Of a stretch of 31,779 nucleotides of DNA, positions 1 to 7,983 are shown in pieces. The stretch's first letter is position 1, and each line of letters opens with the position of its first letter. The stretch comes from Planctomycetes bacterium UBA1146 (lineage in GTDB: Bacteria > Planctomycetota > UBA8108 > UBA1146): the NCBI GenBank assembly GCA_002311345.1, contig DCAA01000033.1:50296-82074 (forward strand). Direction: 5' to 3'. The translations under genes were made by a program, and so were the position numbers. Below the pieces are notes generated by a model, which made no database searches, was not told the DNA's origin, and saw only the letters and a program-made list of their open reading frames with translations.

Positions 1-149
1 CGAACCTGCGAAGTCGCTGGACGTATGGATGTCCCTCGCCCGGGAGTCTGAGCCTGGAGACCAGAGGTGATGAAGAGCCCGCCGACGACGAGGCAACTCA
101 GCAGTGCGATCCAGAATTCATGGAGTCTGATCAACTTGGACGCTCCCAT
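1..149 (-). CDS. N-terminus of an exported protein, cut by the left window edge
   Basis: An open frame starts at the ATG at 149 and runs off the left edge, giving 49 residues. It begins with a basic stretch (MGASKLIR), then a hydrophobic segment at about residues 13-30 (WIALLSCLVVGGLF), then a likely signal peptidase region ending around GLQAQ. This is the layout of a Sec signal peptide. No further start codon lies just upstream in frame, and the ribosome binding site is weak. Nothing after the signal region is long enough to name a family. It follows the VanZ-like gene after a 232-bp gap, so it probably has its own promoter. It could also be a lipid-anchored or membrane-tethered protein; no lipobox cysteine is obvious. 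Confidence 0.5.
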   Translation of the reverse strand, partial: MGASKLIRLHEFWIALLSCLVVGGLFITSGLQAQTPGRGTSIRPATSQV

Positions 150-381
150 CTCGAATCGACCACGTGAACCGGAGGCACGGTATGGCGGTAGAAATTCCCC
201 ACCCTATCGATGCTGTCCTCCCTGAGAGTCGCATCATGGTCCTGACCATGGGTCCCCATCCAGAATACCACCGATGGCCTCTCAAAGGCACCCGCCAGAG
301 ACACCCTCGAAACGGGTAAGAGTCATTAAAGACCCGTTCCCGGAGAGATGACGCATCCAGAAGGCAACTATTCAGACAAAT
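150..381. other. Intergenic gap with two inverted repeats
   Basis: No coding frame is convincing here. Two dyads are visible. The first pairs AACGGGT at 311-317 with ACCCGTT at 332-338, about 45 bases after the stop of the VanZ-like gene. Read on the minus strand it is followed by TTTCG, so it may be a weak terminator. The second is CATGGTC-CT-GACCATG at 235-250, between that hairpin and the start of the exported-protein gene at 149, where an operator would sit. No clear sigma-70 promoter was found. Confidence 0.35.
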
Positions 382-756
382 TCAAACTATTTCAGGAGAC
401 TTCAAGAGAAGGCAAAAAGTGACTCCGACAACGATCCCGATGCCATCGGCCAGTAGATCGCCCGACGAGATTACACGACCCGGAATCCACAGCTGAACCC
501 CCTCATGAACGAGAGCAAACAGGATCAGGATCACCATCGCTCCGGGAATCCACCGAACCGGTGAAGCCGAGGGCCCACGCCATCCGCGAAAACAGAGAGT
601 CAAGATGAAGAACCCCACTGCATGCATCACCTCATCGCGACCAGGTTTCGTGAGAACTTCCGGAATCCACTGTGTCAGACGATCCCCCGGCACCATCGCC
701 ACTGCAGCCGCCAGCACCAGTGCAATCCACGGTAGCCAGCGAGCAGCGGAGGTCAT
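382..756 (-). CDS. VanZ-like family membrane protein
   Basis: This is a 124-residue membrane protein. The start at 756 is chosen because GAGCAGG lies 8 bases upstream and the protein then begins MTSAARWLPW directly before the first membrane helix; longer versions would read back into pyrB. Four hydrophobic segments lie at about residues 6-20, 44-58, 70-88 and 104-119. The stretch VHEGVQLWIPGR followed by SGDLLADGIG is the E-x-x-Q ... P-x-R ... D-x-x-x-D/N-x-x-G signature of VanZ-like proteins. VanZ gives low-level teicoplanin resistance in enterococci, but most family members are of unknown function and there is no glycopeptide resistance context here. It starts only 14 bases after the pyrB stop, so it is likely the last gene of that operon. 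Confidence 0.75.
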   Translation of the reverse strand: MTSAARWLPWIALVLAAAVAMVPGDRLTQWIPEVLTKPGRDEVMHAVGFFILTLCFRGWRGPSASPVRWIPGAMVILILFALVHEGVQLWIPGRVISSGDLLADGIGIVVGVTFCLLLKSPEIV

Positions 757-769
757 CGACGAAACCTGC

Positions 770-1687
770 TCATCCGGAGAGACCACCCAGAGCACGCTCG
801 AGCAACGCCATCCGCACCGACACACCAGCGGCCACCTGGGCATAGATTCTCGATCTCTCGCCATCGGCCACTTCGCTGGAGATCTCGACGCCACGGTTCA
901 TCGGTCCCGGATGCATCACGACCAGTGATTCCCGTGCCCGTTCCATTCGAGCGAGATCGAGTTGATAGGACTCGATGTAATCCTCCAGGTTTCCGAAGCG
1001 ACCGTCTTCCATTCTCTCGTGCTGGATGCGTAACATCTGGATCGCATCGAGATGGGGAAGGACCGTATCGAGATCACTCTCGAGTACGACTCCCTCCTGC
1101 TCGAGAGTCTTGTCTTGTAAGGAAGGCGGCGCCACCAGCACCACTTCTGCGCCGAGAGCCCGAAATGCGATCAGATCGCTGCGAGCCACACGGCTGTGAA
1201 GAATGTCACCGACGATTCCGATTCGCTTCCCCTCGAGTTGACCGAATTCATCAACCAGGGTGTATGCATCGAGTAGACCCTGGCTCGGATGCGCCTTGAT
1301 CCCCCCACCGGCATTGATGATCCCGGCACGGCACTGCTGGGAGAGTTGCCGAGCTGTCTCTTCCCCCGAATCACGGACCACGATGGCCCCAGCCCCCATC
1401 GCTTCGAGAGTTCGTGCCGTATCGATGATGGTCTCACCTTTGATGAGGCTCGAAGCCTCCGCGTGGAGTTCGAGCACATGCACGCCAAGACGATCGGACG
1501 CGGCCTTGAACGACAGAACAGTGCGGGTGCTCGGTTCAGAGAAAAGCAATCCGACATGGCGCACCCGCTCGCCCGAAATGGGGCCAGGTTGCTGACTCAT
1601 GAAGATCGCTCGCTCGAGGATCTCCCGGATCGACTCGGCAGAGAGATCGGACAGTTCTACCAGATCCCTCTCGGCAGCTTTCATCAT
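770..1687 (-). CDS. pyrB: Aspartate carbamoyltransferase catalytic chain
   Basis: PyrB joins carbamoyl phosphate and aspartate to make carbamoyl aspartate, the first committed step of pyrimidine synthesis, in the cytoplasm. At 305 residues it has the normal catalytic-chain length. The carbamoyl phosphate loop SEPSTRT is at residues 50-56, the lysine loop ASSLIKGET at about 78-86, then AHPSQGLLD, GDILHSRVARS, RIQHER and the aspartate-binding HPGPMNRGVEI. One position is odd: the usual STRTR reads STRTV (Val57), while the catalytic arginine Arg55 is kept. The start is ATG at 1687 or the adjacent ATG at 1684; the first overlaps the upstream stop. No pyrI, pyrC or carA lies beside it. A carB 3' end sits 30 kb away at the other edge of the window. 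Ornithine carbamoyltransferase is unlikely given the lysine loop. Confidence 0.96.
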   Translation of the reverse strand: MMKAAERDLVELSDLSAESIREILERAIFMSQQPGPISGERVRHVGLLFSEPSTRTVLSFKAASDRLGVHVLELHAEASSLIKGETIIDTARTLEAMGAGAIVVRDSGEETARQLSQQCRAGIINAGGGIKAHPSQGLLDAYTLVDEFGQLEGKRIGIVGDILHSRVARSDLIAFRALGAEVVLVAPPSLQDKTLEQEGVVLESDLDTVLPHLDAIQMLRIQHERMEDGRFGNLEDYIESYQLDLARMERARESLVVMHPGPMNRGVEISSEVADGERSRIYAQVAAGVSVRMALLERALGGLSG

Positions 1688-2805
1688 CGGTGTGCTCCCA
1701 TCTCGCTGACGCGGTAGTGGCGTAAGATATCCACAGGATCCTCGTCAGCATCAAGTGCGGATCTGAGTTCCATCAGCAGATCCCTGTGGGCCGGAAGAAA
1801 GGGGCAGGCTCTTCCCGTGAGATTCCGATCGTCACCGTAGATTTCTTGCAGGATTCGCTCTCGCAACTGCGGCAACCCTTCTGCGGTGACCGAAGAGATC
1901 CCCAGACCAACGATCTCACCCCCGGGATCCTCATCGCGACGGCTATGAATAACAAGGGTTCTCCCCGGAGGAGTTCCCTTCATTCCTGCAACCGGCTCCA
2001 CAGCTCCTGGAGGCACGAGATAGACGACGAGATCTGCAGTTCCCATCGCTGCTTCCATCCGTCGAACCCCCTCTTGTTCCACCTCGCCGGCGGCGGATCT
2101 CAATCCTGCCCCGTCGACCAACTGGATCGGAAACCCCAGCAAGCACATTTCTCCTTCGATCAGATCTCTGGTGGTACCGGGTTGCTGCGAGGTGATCACC
2201 CGCTGGTGCCCCGTCAACACGTTGAAAAGGGTGCTCTTACCGGCATTGGGCTCACCTGCCAGCACCACGCGAGCAGCATCGAGCATTCCGATGCCGACAG
2301 CAGACAGTTGGAGTAACTCATCGAGTTCCTGACGGACAACACCATGCTCGAGACTGTGCTGGAGCCAACCCGAAAATCCACCCTCGGAAGCCTGTTCGAG
2401 CAGAAATGCACAGGCCTGGTGGCTGAGGGCAGTCGGTAAAGCCAGTAAGGCTTCCTCTCGCACCTTGTTGCAACACTTCTGGCCTCGAGCTGGCCACAGT
2501 CGAGCAGTGGAGGGCGCAGCAGCTGCTCCCAGTTGCATCAGTCGTTCGATGACGCGGTCCCGGATGAATGGACTCCCGTGCAGGGTCAGAACGAATCGCT
2601 CTGCTTCACCGGGCCACTCGATGAGGATTGCGTCATCGATCACATCCCCATCGGCATCGATGATGGTTCCGTGAGGTGAGAGGCCCCTGCCGCAAAAGGC
2701 CTGATCGATGATGGAGGCACTTCCTTTTCCGCACAGGAGTACCGCGTGAAGGGCAGCTCGACCCGGTCCTGTCAGTGCTTCCACCGTGATATCAGGCATC
2801 TTCAC
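1684..2805 (-). CDS. Divergent, short MnmE/TrmE-like GTPase
   Basis: This 373-residue protein has the MnmE plan: an N-terminal domain recalling the folate-binding domain (TGPGRAALHAVLL near residue 12), a helical stretch, and an inserted G domain. G1 is GEPNAGKST (184-192), the switch I region is PGTTRD (209-214) and G3 is DGAG (231-234). The G4 position reads HSRRD (287-291) instead of NKxD. The protein ends RVSEMGAHR, lacking the C-terminal CxGK motif that supplies the catalytic cysteine of true MnmE, which is about 450 residues long. MnmE with MnmG modifies the wobble uridine of some tRNAs. Whether this protein does so is doubtful; it may be a paralogue with another job. The start is GTG at 2805 or ATG at 2799. 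It overlaps coaX by 8-14 bases and pyrB by about 4. Confidence 0.8.
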   Translation of the reverse strand: MKMPDITVEALTGPGRAALHAVLLCGKGSASIIDQAFCGRGLSPHGTIIDADGDVIDDAILIEWPGEAERFVLTLHGSPFIRDRVIERLMQLGAAAAPSTARLWPARGQKCCNKVREEALLALPTALSHQACAFLLEQASEGGFSGWLQHSLEHGVVRQELDELLQLSAVGIGMLDAARVVLAGEPNAGKSTLFNVLTGHQRVITSQQPGTTRDLIEGEMCLLGFPIQLVDGAGLRSAAGEVEQEGVRRMEAAMGTADLVVYLVPPGAVEPVAGMKGTPPGRTLVIHSRRDEDPGGEIVGLGISSVTAEGLPQLRERILQEIYGDDRNLTGRACPFLPAHRDLLMELRSALDADEDPVDILRHYRVSEMGAHR

Positions 2806-3526
2806 GGTTTCCGTTCAGCAACACTTCCAGGCCATCGAGTACCAACTGGGGCTTGTGGATCACTCCCGGCACGGAAGCGACCAGTAACTGCGAATCTCCG
2901 CCCGTCACCACCGTCACGGCATCAGCGCCGAGCCCCTTCAGCACCCGATCACGAAGCGCCTCCACTCCCCCGATGAACAGCGTGTCAATTCCTCCCCGGA
3001 TGGAGCAACTGGAATCCTTGCCCCATGCATCCTCATCACTCGCCTCGCCAGCATCGGGAAGTGATGGAACTGCTTGCTGGAGACCGTTTGCCAGCGAGTG
3101 CAATCCCGGTGCAATCCACCCCCCCAGCAGTTGTCCATCTGCGCTCACCGCATCGACGGTGACGGCACTGCCAGCGTCGATGATCACTGCTGGATGACCC
3201 TCGCTCACCGCACCCCAGGCCAGAGCACAGAGAGCACGATCAGCTCCGGTATTTTGCGGCTCATCGGTGAGCACGTTGGATGCCAGATCAGCACCACTTC
3301 GAATCCAGATGGGTTCGCTGCAACCAGAGTGCGCGAGCCAGTTCTCGAGTTCACTTTCATGGGCTGGCTGTACAGAGGAAATGGCGATCGTCTGCGCCTC
3401 GGGAAGATCATCGAGAGCATCCGAGATGGCCCGGTGCGATGCGGTACCGAAGCGAAGATCGCCCGACCGATCCCGAAAGCGCCAGGAAAGCAATGTATTA
3501 CCGATATCGATAACGAGCGTCGCCAC
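2792..3526 (-). CDS. coaX: Type III pantothenate kinase
   Basis: CoaX phosphorylates pantothenate, the first step of coenzyme A synthesis, in the cytoplasm. The 244-residue protein has the phosphate-binding DIGNT near the N-terminus, NTGADRALCALAW in the middle (the GxDR motif), DAGSAVTVD, GGWIAPGL and a TGGDS near the C-terminus, all in the order of type III kinases. I place the start at the GTG at 3526 because GGGAGG lies 7 bases upstream; a TTG at 3541 would put that binding site inside the gene. Type III enzymes belong to the ASKHA superfamily, need a monovalent cation and resist CoA feedback; this is family knowledge. The gene lies between pilT (65-base gap) and the MnmE-like gene, whose start it overlaps. 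Confidence 0.95.
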   Translation of the reverse strand: MATLVIDIGNTLLSWRFRDRSGDLRFGTASHRAISDALDDLPEAQTIAISSVQPAHESELENWLAHSGCSEPIWIRSGADLASNVLTDEPQNTGADRALCALAWGAVSEGHPAVIIDAGSAVTVDAVSADGQLLGGWIAPGLHSLANGLQQAVPSLPDAGEASDEDAWGKDSSCSIRGGIDTLFIGGVEALRDRVLKGLGADAVTVVTGGDSQLLVASVPGVIHKPQLVLDGLEVLLNGNREDA

Positions 3527-3591
3527 GCGGCATCCTCCCAATCTTCCGGAGGATAACGCGAACAGAACCTCGACCCCAGCACACTTGAGGG

Positions 3592-4689
3592 CTAGTAGTC
3601 GAAGTCGAAGTCCCCCATCGCAGTCCCTTTGACCACTCCGCGCAACTCGAGTTGCAGTTCATCGGGGAAATCCGAGTAAGCGAGCGCTTCATCCAGAGTG
3701 ATCCGGTCTGCCTGATATAGATTTCTCAGCGACTGGTTGAAGGTACAGCAACCGTAGTGTGCACCCTCGCGAAGAGCGTTTCCGAGCTCGTGTGTACGAC
3801 CTTCACGTAGCATCTCCCTGATCGTCGGGCTGTTGATCATCAGTTCCAGAGAGGGAATCCGTCCCGCCTCATCCTTGAGCGGAACGAGCCTCTGGCAGAC
3901 CACCCCGGAGAGCACCAGCGAAAGTTGCAGTCGGATCAGGTCATGCTGATGTGGAGGGAAGAAGTGGATGATCCGTTCGATGGTCTGCACGGCATTCACC
4001 GTATGAAGGGTCGAGAGCACCAGATGCCCCGTCTCCGCAGCAGCGATGGCCGCTTCCATCGTCTCCCGATCTCGCATCTCTCCGATGAGAATCACGTCAG
4101 GACTCTGACGCAGCGAATGGCGCAGCGCGATGGGGAAGGACTCGGTGTCGATTCCTACTTCACGTTGATCGATGATCGACTTTTTGTCACGGAAAGTGAA
4201 TTCGATCGGATCTTCGACCGTGATGATGTGACGATTGACGGTCTCATTGATGTAGTTCACCATCGATGCAAGGGTCGTCGATTTTCCGGATCCGGTGTTT
4301 CCCGTCACCAGCACCAATCCACGTTTTTGTTGGGCCAGACGGATGAGAGTCTCAGCCGGTAGATTCAATTCTTCGAAGGAAGGAACCGTCTGCGTGACAT
4401 GGCGGAATACGAATCCCAGGTGCCCACGCTGGTGGAGGATGTTGACACGGAAACGCCCGATACCGGGAAGATCATACGAGGTGTCGACATCCAGTTTCTG
4501 CGGAAGCGCTTCGGGGCGTGCATCCTGGATGATCTCCAGGATTTCCTGGGCGTCCATGGGTGCGATTTCCTCGCAATCCATGAAACGCACGACGCCGTCC
4601 ACCCTCAAGGAGGGTGGACAACCCACCTTGACGAAGAGATCGGAAGCTTTCTCCTGAACCATCCGGCGTAGCATTTCGTGGAATTCCAT
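3592..4689 (-). CDS. pilT: PilT-type pilus retraction ATPase
   Basis: This 365-residue hexameric ATPase family member drives retraction of type IV pili from the cytoplasmic face of the inner membrane. The N-terminal PAS-like domain spans about 1-100. The ATPase core shows Walker A TGNTGSGKST (129-138), the Asp box ITVEDPIEF (156-164), Walker B LIGEMRD (201-207) and the His box TGHLVLSTLHT (220-230). The length and the absence of the zinc-binding cysteines and N-terminal extension of PilB argue for retraction rather than extension. PilU is the main alternative. The C-terminal region has CTFNQSLRNLY, close to the PilT-family end, then a tail ending GDFDFDY. ATG at 4689 follows GGGAG by 7 bases. 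The gene sits between obg and coaX, away from the pilM-Q block. Confidence 0.92.
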   Translation of the reverse strand: MEFHEMLRRMVQEKASDLFVKVGCPPSLRVDGVVRFMDCEEIAPMDAQEILEIIQDARPEALPQKLDVDTSYDLPGIGRFRVNILHQRGHLGFVFRHVTQTVPSFEELNLPAETLIRLAQQKRGLVLVTGNTGSGKSTTLASMVNYINETVNRHIITVEDPIEFTFRDKKSIIDQREVGIDTESFPIALRHSLRQSPDVILIGEMRDRETMEAAIAAAETGHLVLSTLHTVNAVQTIERIIHFFPPHQHDLIRLQLSLVLSGVVCQRLVPLKDEAGRIPSLELMINSPTIREMLREGRTHELGNALREGAHYGCCTFNQSLRNLYQADRITLDEALAYSDFPDELQLELRGVVKGTAMGDFDFDY

Positions 4690-4798
4690 GTCGTCTCCCG
4701 GGAGATTCGCGGGTTGAGGGTCCCGTTCGGGACGCGGATCTTCCCCAGAAGATTACGATGGTGTGGGCAATTGTGCCGATGCGAGCCGGAATACCCCT
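4690..4798. promoter_or_regulatory. obg-pilT gap with a short perfect dyad
   Basis: The 109 bases between obg and pilT contain GTCCCG-TT-CGGGAC at 4720-4733, a perfect 6-bp stem. There is no T-run on either side, so it is not a standard terminator. It could be an operator, a processing site or chance. It may mark a break between the ribosomal/obg part and the pilT part of this gene run. Confidence 0.3.
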
Positions 4799-5818
4799 TC
4801 AGGAGGGTTGCTCCTGCTCTTTGAGCAGCACCCACAGCCGTTCCAGCAGTTCTTTCAGTCCTTGCCCGGTCACCCCCGAGATCAGTGCCACTTCCTCACC
4901 GAGACGTTCCTCGAGGCGCTCTCGCATTCGGCTGGCCTGATCCTCAGACAGCAGATCGGACTTGTTGAGAACGGTAATCGTACACTTTGCAGCGAGTTGC
5001 TCCGAGTGGGCCTGGACCTCACCCCGTATCACCGCGTGATCGTGCAGCAGACCGTCGATATCACGGTCGTAGGGATCGAGCAGATGTACCATCACTCGGG
5101 TCCGTTCCAGGTGCCTGAGAAATGCAATTCCCAGACCCACTCCCTTTGAAGCTCCCTCGATGAGACCAGGGATGTCGGCCACCACGATGCGCCGGAATCG
5201 ATCGAGTTCGACGATTCCCAGGTGCGGTTCCAAGGTCGTGAACGGGTAATCGGCAATTTTCGGATGGGCACTGGAAACTCTGGAAAGGAAAGTGCTCTTA
5301 CCGGCATTGGGTAAACCCAGCAACCCAACATCTGCAATCAGTTTCAGTTCCAGATCGAAATAGCGCTCCTGACCCGGCCCACCGGGTGTGAACTCCCTTG
5401 GAGCCTGATGTGTCGAGGTGGCAAAGCCCTGATTACCTCGACCCCCGTCTCCACCTCTGGCAGCGATGAATTGCTGGTCCTCTTCGATGAGATCCACGAT
5501 GAGAGAAGAGTTTTTCGAATCGAACACCGAAGTCCCAACAGGAATTCTCAGGATGAGATCAGATCCTCCACGACCGCTCATGTTCTTGCCGCTGCCCTGG
5601 CAGCCAGACTCTGCCTTGTGAAGGGGCTTCATCTGGAAATCGAGCAGGGTTTGCACCTGCGGATCGGTGTGCAAGATCACATGTCCACCACGACCGCCGT
5701 CACCACCATCGGGACCCCCTCGAGGGACATATTTTTCCCTGCGAAAGGAAACGCAACCGTCTCCGCCCTTACCAGCTATGACGTGGAGTTTTGCTTCATC
5801 AACGAACCTGATAGCCAA
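4799..5818 (-). CDS. obg: GTPase Obg/CgtA
   Basis: Obg is an essential, slowly cycling GTPase acting in assembly of the 50S ribosomal subunit and in stress control. The 339-residue protein has the glycine-rich Obg domain at about 1-158 (FVDEAKLHVIAGKGGDG, then PDGGDGGRGG) and a G domain with G1 GLPNAGKST, switch I DYPFTTLEP, G3 DIPGLIEGA and G4 NKSDLL. There is no long C-terminal OCT extension, which is common in the family. The start appears to be TTG at 5818, giving MAIRFVDEA; the upstream ribosome binding site is weak and no better start is in frame. It lies 24 bases after rpmA in the conserved rplU-rpmA-obg order. Confidence 0.96.
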   Translation of the reverse strand: MAIRFVDEAKLHVIAGKGGDGCVSFRREKYVPRGGPDGGDGGRGGHVILHTDPQVQTLLDFQMKPLHKAESGCQGSGKNMSGRGGSDLILRIPVGTSVFDSKNSSLIVDLIEEDQQFIAARGGDGGRGNQGFATSTHQAPREFTPGGPGQERYFDLELKLIADVGLLGLPNAGKSTFLSRVSSAHPKIADYPFTTLEPHLGIVELDRFRRIVVADIPGLIEGASKGVGLGIAFLRHLERTRVMVHLLDPYDRDIDGLLHDHAVIRGEVQAHSEQLAAKCTITVLNKSDLLSEDQASRMRERLEERLGEEVALISGVTGQGLKELLERLWVLLKEQEQPS

Positions 5819-5842
5819 AAGAACACCAAGGGATCTGGAGAT

Positions 5843-6091
5843 TTAGGAAACTACGGGATCGATGTGGATCCGCTTACGAGTACCGTACCGAACCACACCA
5901 TCGGAGAGAGCAAAAAGGGTAAAGTCTCTGCCCATTCCGACATTTCGTCCCGGATGGAATTTAGTACCACACTGGCGAACAAGAATATTGCCCGCAAGGA
6001 CCGACTCGCCACCATACTTCTTCACACCACGATTCTGAGCGTTGGAATCGCGCCCGTTGCGCGAAGCACCCTGCCCCTTCTTATGTGCCAT
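5843..6091 (-). CDS. rpmA: 50S ribosomal protein bL27
   Basis: bL27 (82 residues, normal length) reaches into the peptidyl transferase centre and supports tRNA placement. The N-terminus MAHKKGQGASRNGRDSN is the typical bL27 start, with no extra N-terminal leader of the kind cleaved in Firmicutes. KKYGGE, AGNILVRQ and GTKFHPGRNVGMGRDFTLFA follow in the usual order. The ATG at 6091 is preceded by AGGAGT. The gene overlaps the end of rplU by 11 bases in another frame, so the two are probably translationally coupled. Confidence 0.98.
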   Translation of the reverse strand: MAHKKGQGASRNGRDSNAQNRGVKKYGGESVLAGNILVRQCGTKFHPGRNVGMGRDFTLFALSDGVVRYGTRKRIHIDPVVS

Positions 6092-6458
6092 CTGATGTCA
6101 CTCCTGTCGATGACTCCACTTGCGGAGTCTTGGTTCCATCCGACGATCCGGCGATCTTATCGATGCGGACCTTGGTGTAGCGCTGGCGATGCCCCTTACG
6201 GCTGTGCGAATTTTTCCGCCTCCTGAAGCGATGGAAGATCACCTTCGGACCCTTTGCCTCGCCGAGCACTTCTGCTTCTACCAGAGCACCGTCGACCAGC
6301 GGGGTGCCACAAGCAAACTCTCCGGGACCAGACTCGATGGCCAGAACTTCGGTAAATTGGATGGTACTACCCGGCTCGACGTCACGAAGGTCCACGAACA
6401 GGATCTCTCCCTCCTGAACCCGGTACTGACGTCCACCATCGCGAATGATCGCGTGCAT
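6081..6458 (-). CDS. rplU: 50S ribosomal protein bL21 with C-terminal extension
   Basis: bL21 binds 23S rRNA in the large subunit. The start is the ATG at 6458, with AAAGAGGAG just upstream; a longer open frame to 6644 would run into the RNase G/E gene. MHAIIRDGGRQYRVQEGE is the family N-terminus, and FRRRKNSHSRKGHRQRYT is the basic RNA-binding end. The usual bL21 is about 103 residues. This one has 125, with about 21 extra residues rich in Ser, Thr, Gly and Asp after KIAG. Because of this extension the stop lies inside the start of rpmA. It follows the RNase G/E gene by 28 bases. Confidence 0.97.
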   Translation of the reverse strand: MHAIIRDGGRQYRVQEGEILFVDLRDVEPGSTIQFTEVLAIESGPGEFACGTPLVDGALVEAEVLGEAKGPKVIFHRFRRRKNSHSRKGHRQRYTKVRIDKIAGSSDGTKTPQVESSTGVTSDGT

Positions 6459-6486
6459 GTCTCCTCTTTCTCGCCGCTGAATTTCG

Positions 6487-7983
6487 TCAGCGGTACTGAA
6501 TCGTCCAGCGCTCTGGAGACCACCCCTGGCCTTCGAGCACCACAATTTTCTGGCCATACTCGCTCTCGAGGGCTTCCAGATCCTCTCTGCAACGCCCCTG
6601 GAGAAACCCCAGGACCGGTTCCCCCACCGTGATGAGTGCCTCATCCGTCGTGGCGACCGACATTCCCTGACGTAACTCCCTGATCACTCCTGTGGCAACG
6701 CTGCGAGCACTGCGCACCGTTCCACGACCTCTGCAGATCGGACATGGCGCTCGGCCCGCCCGATCCTTCGAAGCCCCGATCTTCTGCCTCGTCAGTTCCA
6801 GCAGACCGAAACGAGAGAGTGTCGCGAACCAGGTCTTCGCCCGGTCATTGCGCACTAACTCCCGGAACGAATCTTCCAGAGTCCGACGATTTTGCGCCTC
6901 GACCATATCGATGAAATCGCAGACCACCACCCCTCCAATGTCTCGGAGGTGCATTTGACGCGCAATCTCTTTTGCTGCCTCGAGATTGGTGCTCAGAGCA
7001 GTGCTTTCCAGATCCTTCTCGGACGTATTGCTTCCCGAGTTCACATCGATAGCAACGAGAGCTTCCGTCTCATCGATGACTAGGGAACCTCCACTGGCCA
7101 GAGCAACCTTCCGATCGTAGATGGAATCGATTTGTGGTTCAACACCGAACTGCAAGAATAGCGAGGACTTGGCGCCATGGAGACGAACTGGTTGGGGTTC
7201 TCGTAGCATCAAATCCTGCTGGTATTGACGGAATTTTTCGACAATTTGAGAATCGTCGATGATCACCTCTTCGATCTGATTGGTACAGAGATCCCGGACC
7301 GTCCTCAGCAGCAGATCTGCTTCCTGGTGGAGTAATGCCGGACCTCGCCCAGCGGCAGCACTTTCGCAGACCTGTATCCAGATTTTCTCGAGAACTCGAA
7401 CCTCCTGGACCAATTGTTCCCGCTCCAGATCCTGGCCCGCAGTGCGGACGATGACCCCAGCGTTGGTCACAGCAGGCAACCCCTCCATATAAGACCGGAG
7501 ACGCTCTCGATCCTCCTCGTCGACGATTTTCTTGGAAACGCCCGGACGATCGAGTCCTACCAGCAGCACGATGCAACGACCCGGCAGACCAACATAAGTG
7601 GTCACGGAGGGACCCTTTTGTCCAATCGACTCCTTGGTGACCTGAACCAAGATCTCCTGGCCTTGCCTGAGCAGTTGCTCGATCGGACTCTCCCCTCGAA
7701 TCCGATCGGTACTTTCCCCGAACTGATCGACGGGTACCTTTCTGGCCCCCTCGTATGCTGGATGCACATCCGAAGCATGGAGGAATGCCGTACGCCGCTC
7801 ACCGATATCGACGAAAGCAGCCTGAATCGCAGGCTGGACGTTAACGACGCGTCCGAGGTAGATGTTTCCGAGAATCCTCGAGAACTCCCGGTACTCCTGA
7901 TGGTACTCCCATAGCAGTCCATCGTCATCGATCACTGCTACCTGCAGTTGATCTGAATCTCGAGTTTGAATGAGCAGTCGCAT
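6487..7983 (-). CDS. rng: Ribonuclease G/E family endoribonuclease
   Basis: This enzyme cuts single-stranded RNA and acts in rRNA maturation and mRNA decay. The start at 7983 gives MRLLIQTRDSD, which matches the family N-terminus, with AAGG 6 bases upstream. The resulting 498 residues match RNase G (about 490) rather than RNase E, which has a long disordered C-terminus. The S1 domain lies at about residues 35-125 (GNIYLGRVVNV, AAFVDIGERRTAFLH). The catalytic aspartates are in ALVAIDVNSGSN and VVCDFIDM, and the zinc-link motif is CPICRGRGTV. It is the first gene of the run with rplU, rpmA and obg, an order found in many bacteria. Confidence 0.94.
   Translation of the reverse strand: MRLLIQTRDSDQLQVAVIDDDGLLWEYHQEYREFSRILGNIYLGRVVNVQPAIQAAFVDIGERRTAFLHASDVHPAYEGARKVPVDQFGESTDRIRGESPIEQLLRQGQEILVQVTKESIGQKGPSVTTYVGLPGRCIVLLVGLDRPGVSKKIVDEEDRERLRSYMEGLPAVTNAGVIVRTAGQDLEREQLVQEVRVLEKIWIQVCESAAAGRGPALLHQEADLLLRTVRDLCTNQIEEVIIDDSQIVEKFRQYQQDLMLREPQPVRLHGAKSSLFLQFGVEPQIDSIYDRKVALASGGSLVIDETEALVAIDVNSGSNTSEKDLESTALSTNLEAAKEIARQMHLRDIGGVVVCDFIDMVEAQNRRTLEDSFRELVRNDRAKTWFATLSRFGLLELTRQKIGASKDRAGRAPCPICRGRGTVRSARSVATGVIRELRQGMSVATTDEALITVGEPVLGFLQGRCREDLEALESEYGQKIVVLEGQGWSPERWTIQYR

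Noticed and set aside
5408..6226. 272-codon plus-strand open frame opposite obg, rpmA and rplU
   Set aside because: It is antisense to three clear genes on the other strand and has no domain-like composition or binding site.
6459..6644. N-terminal extension of bL21 reading back into the RNase G/E gene
   Set aside because: The bL21 N-terminus MHAIIRDGGRQY at 6458 has a strong binding site; the upstream frame has no family similarity.
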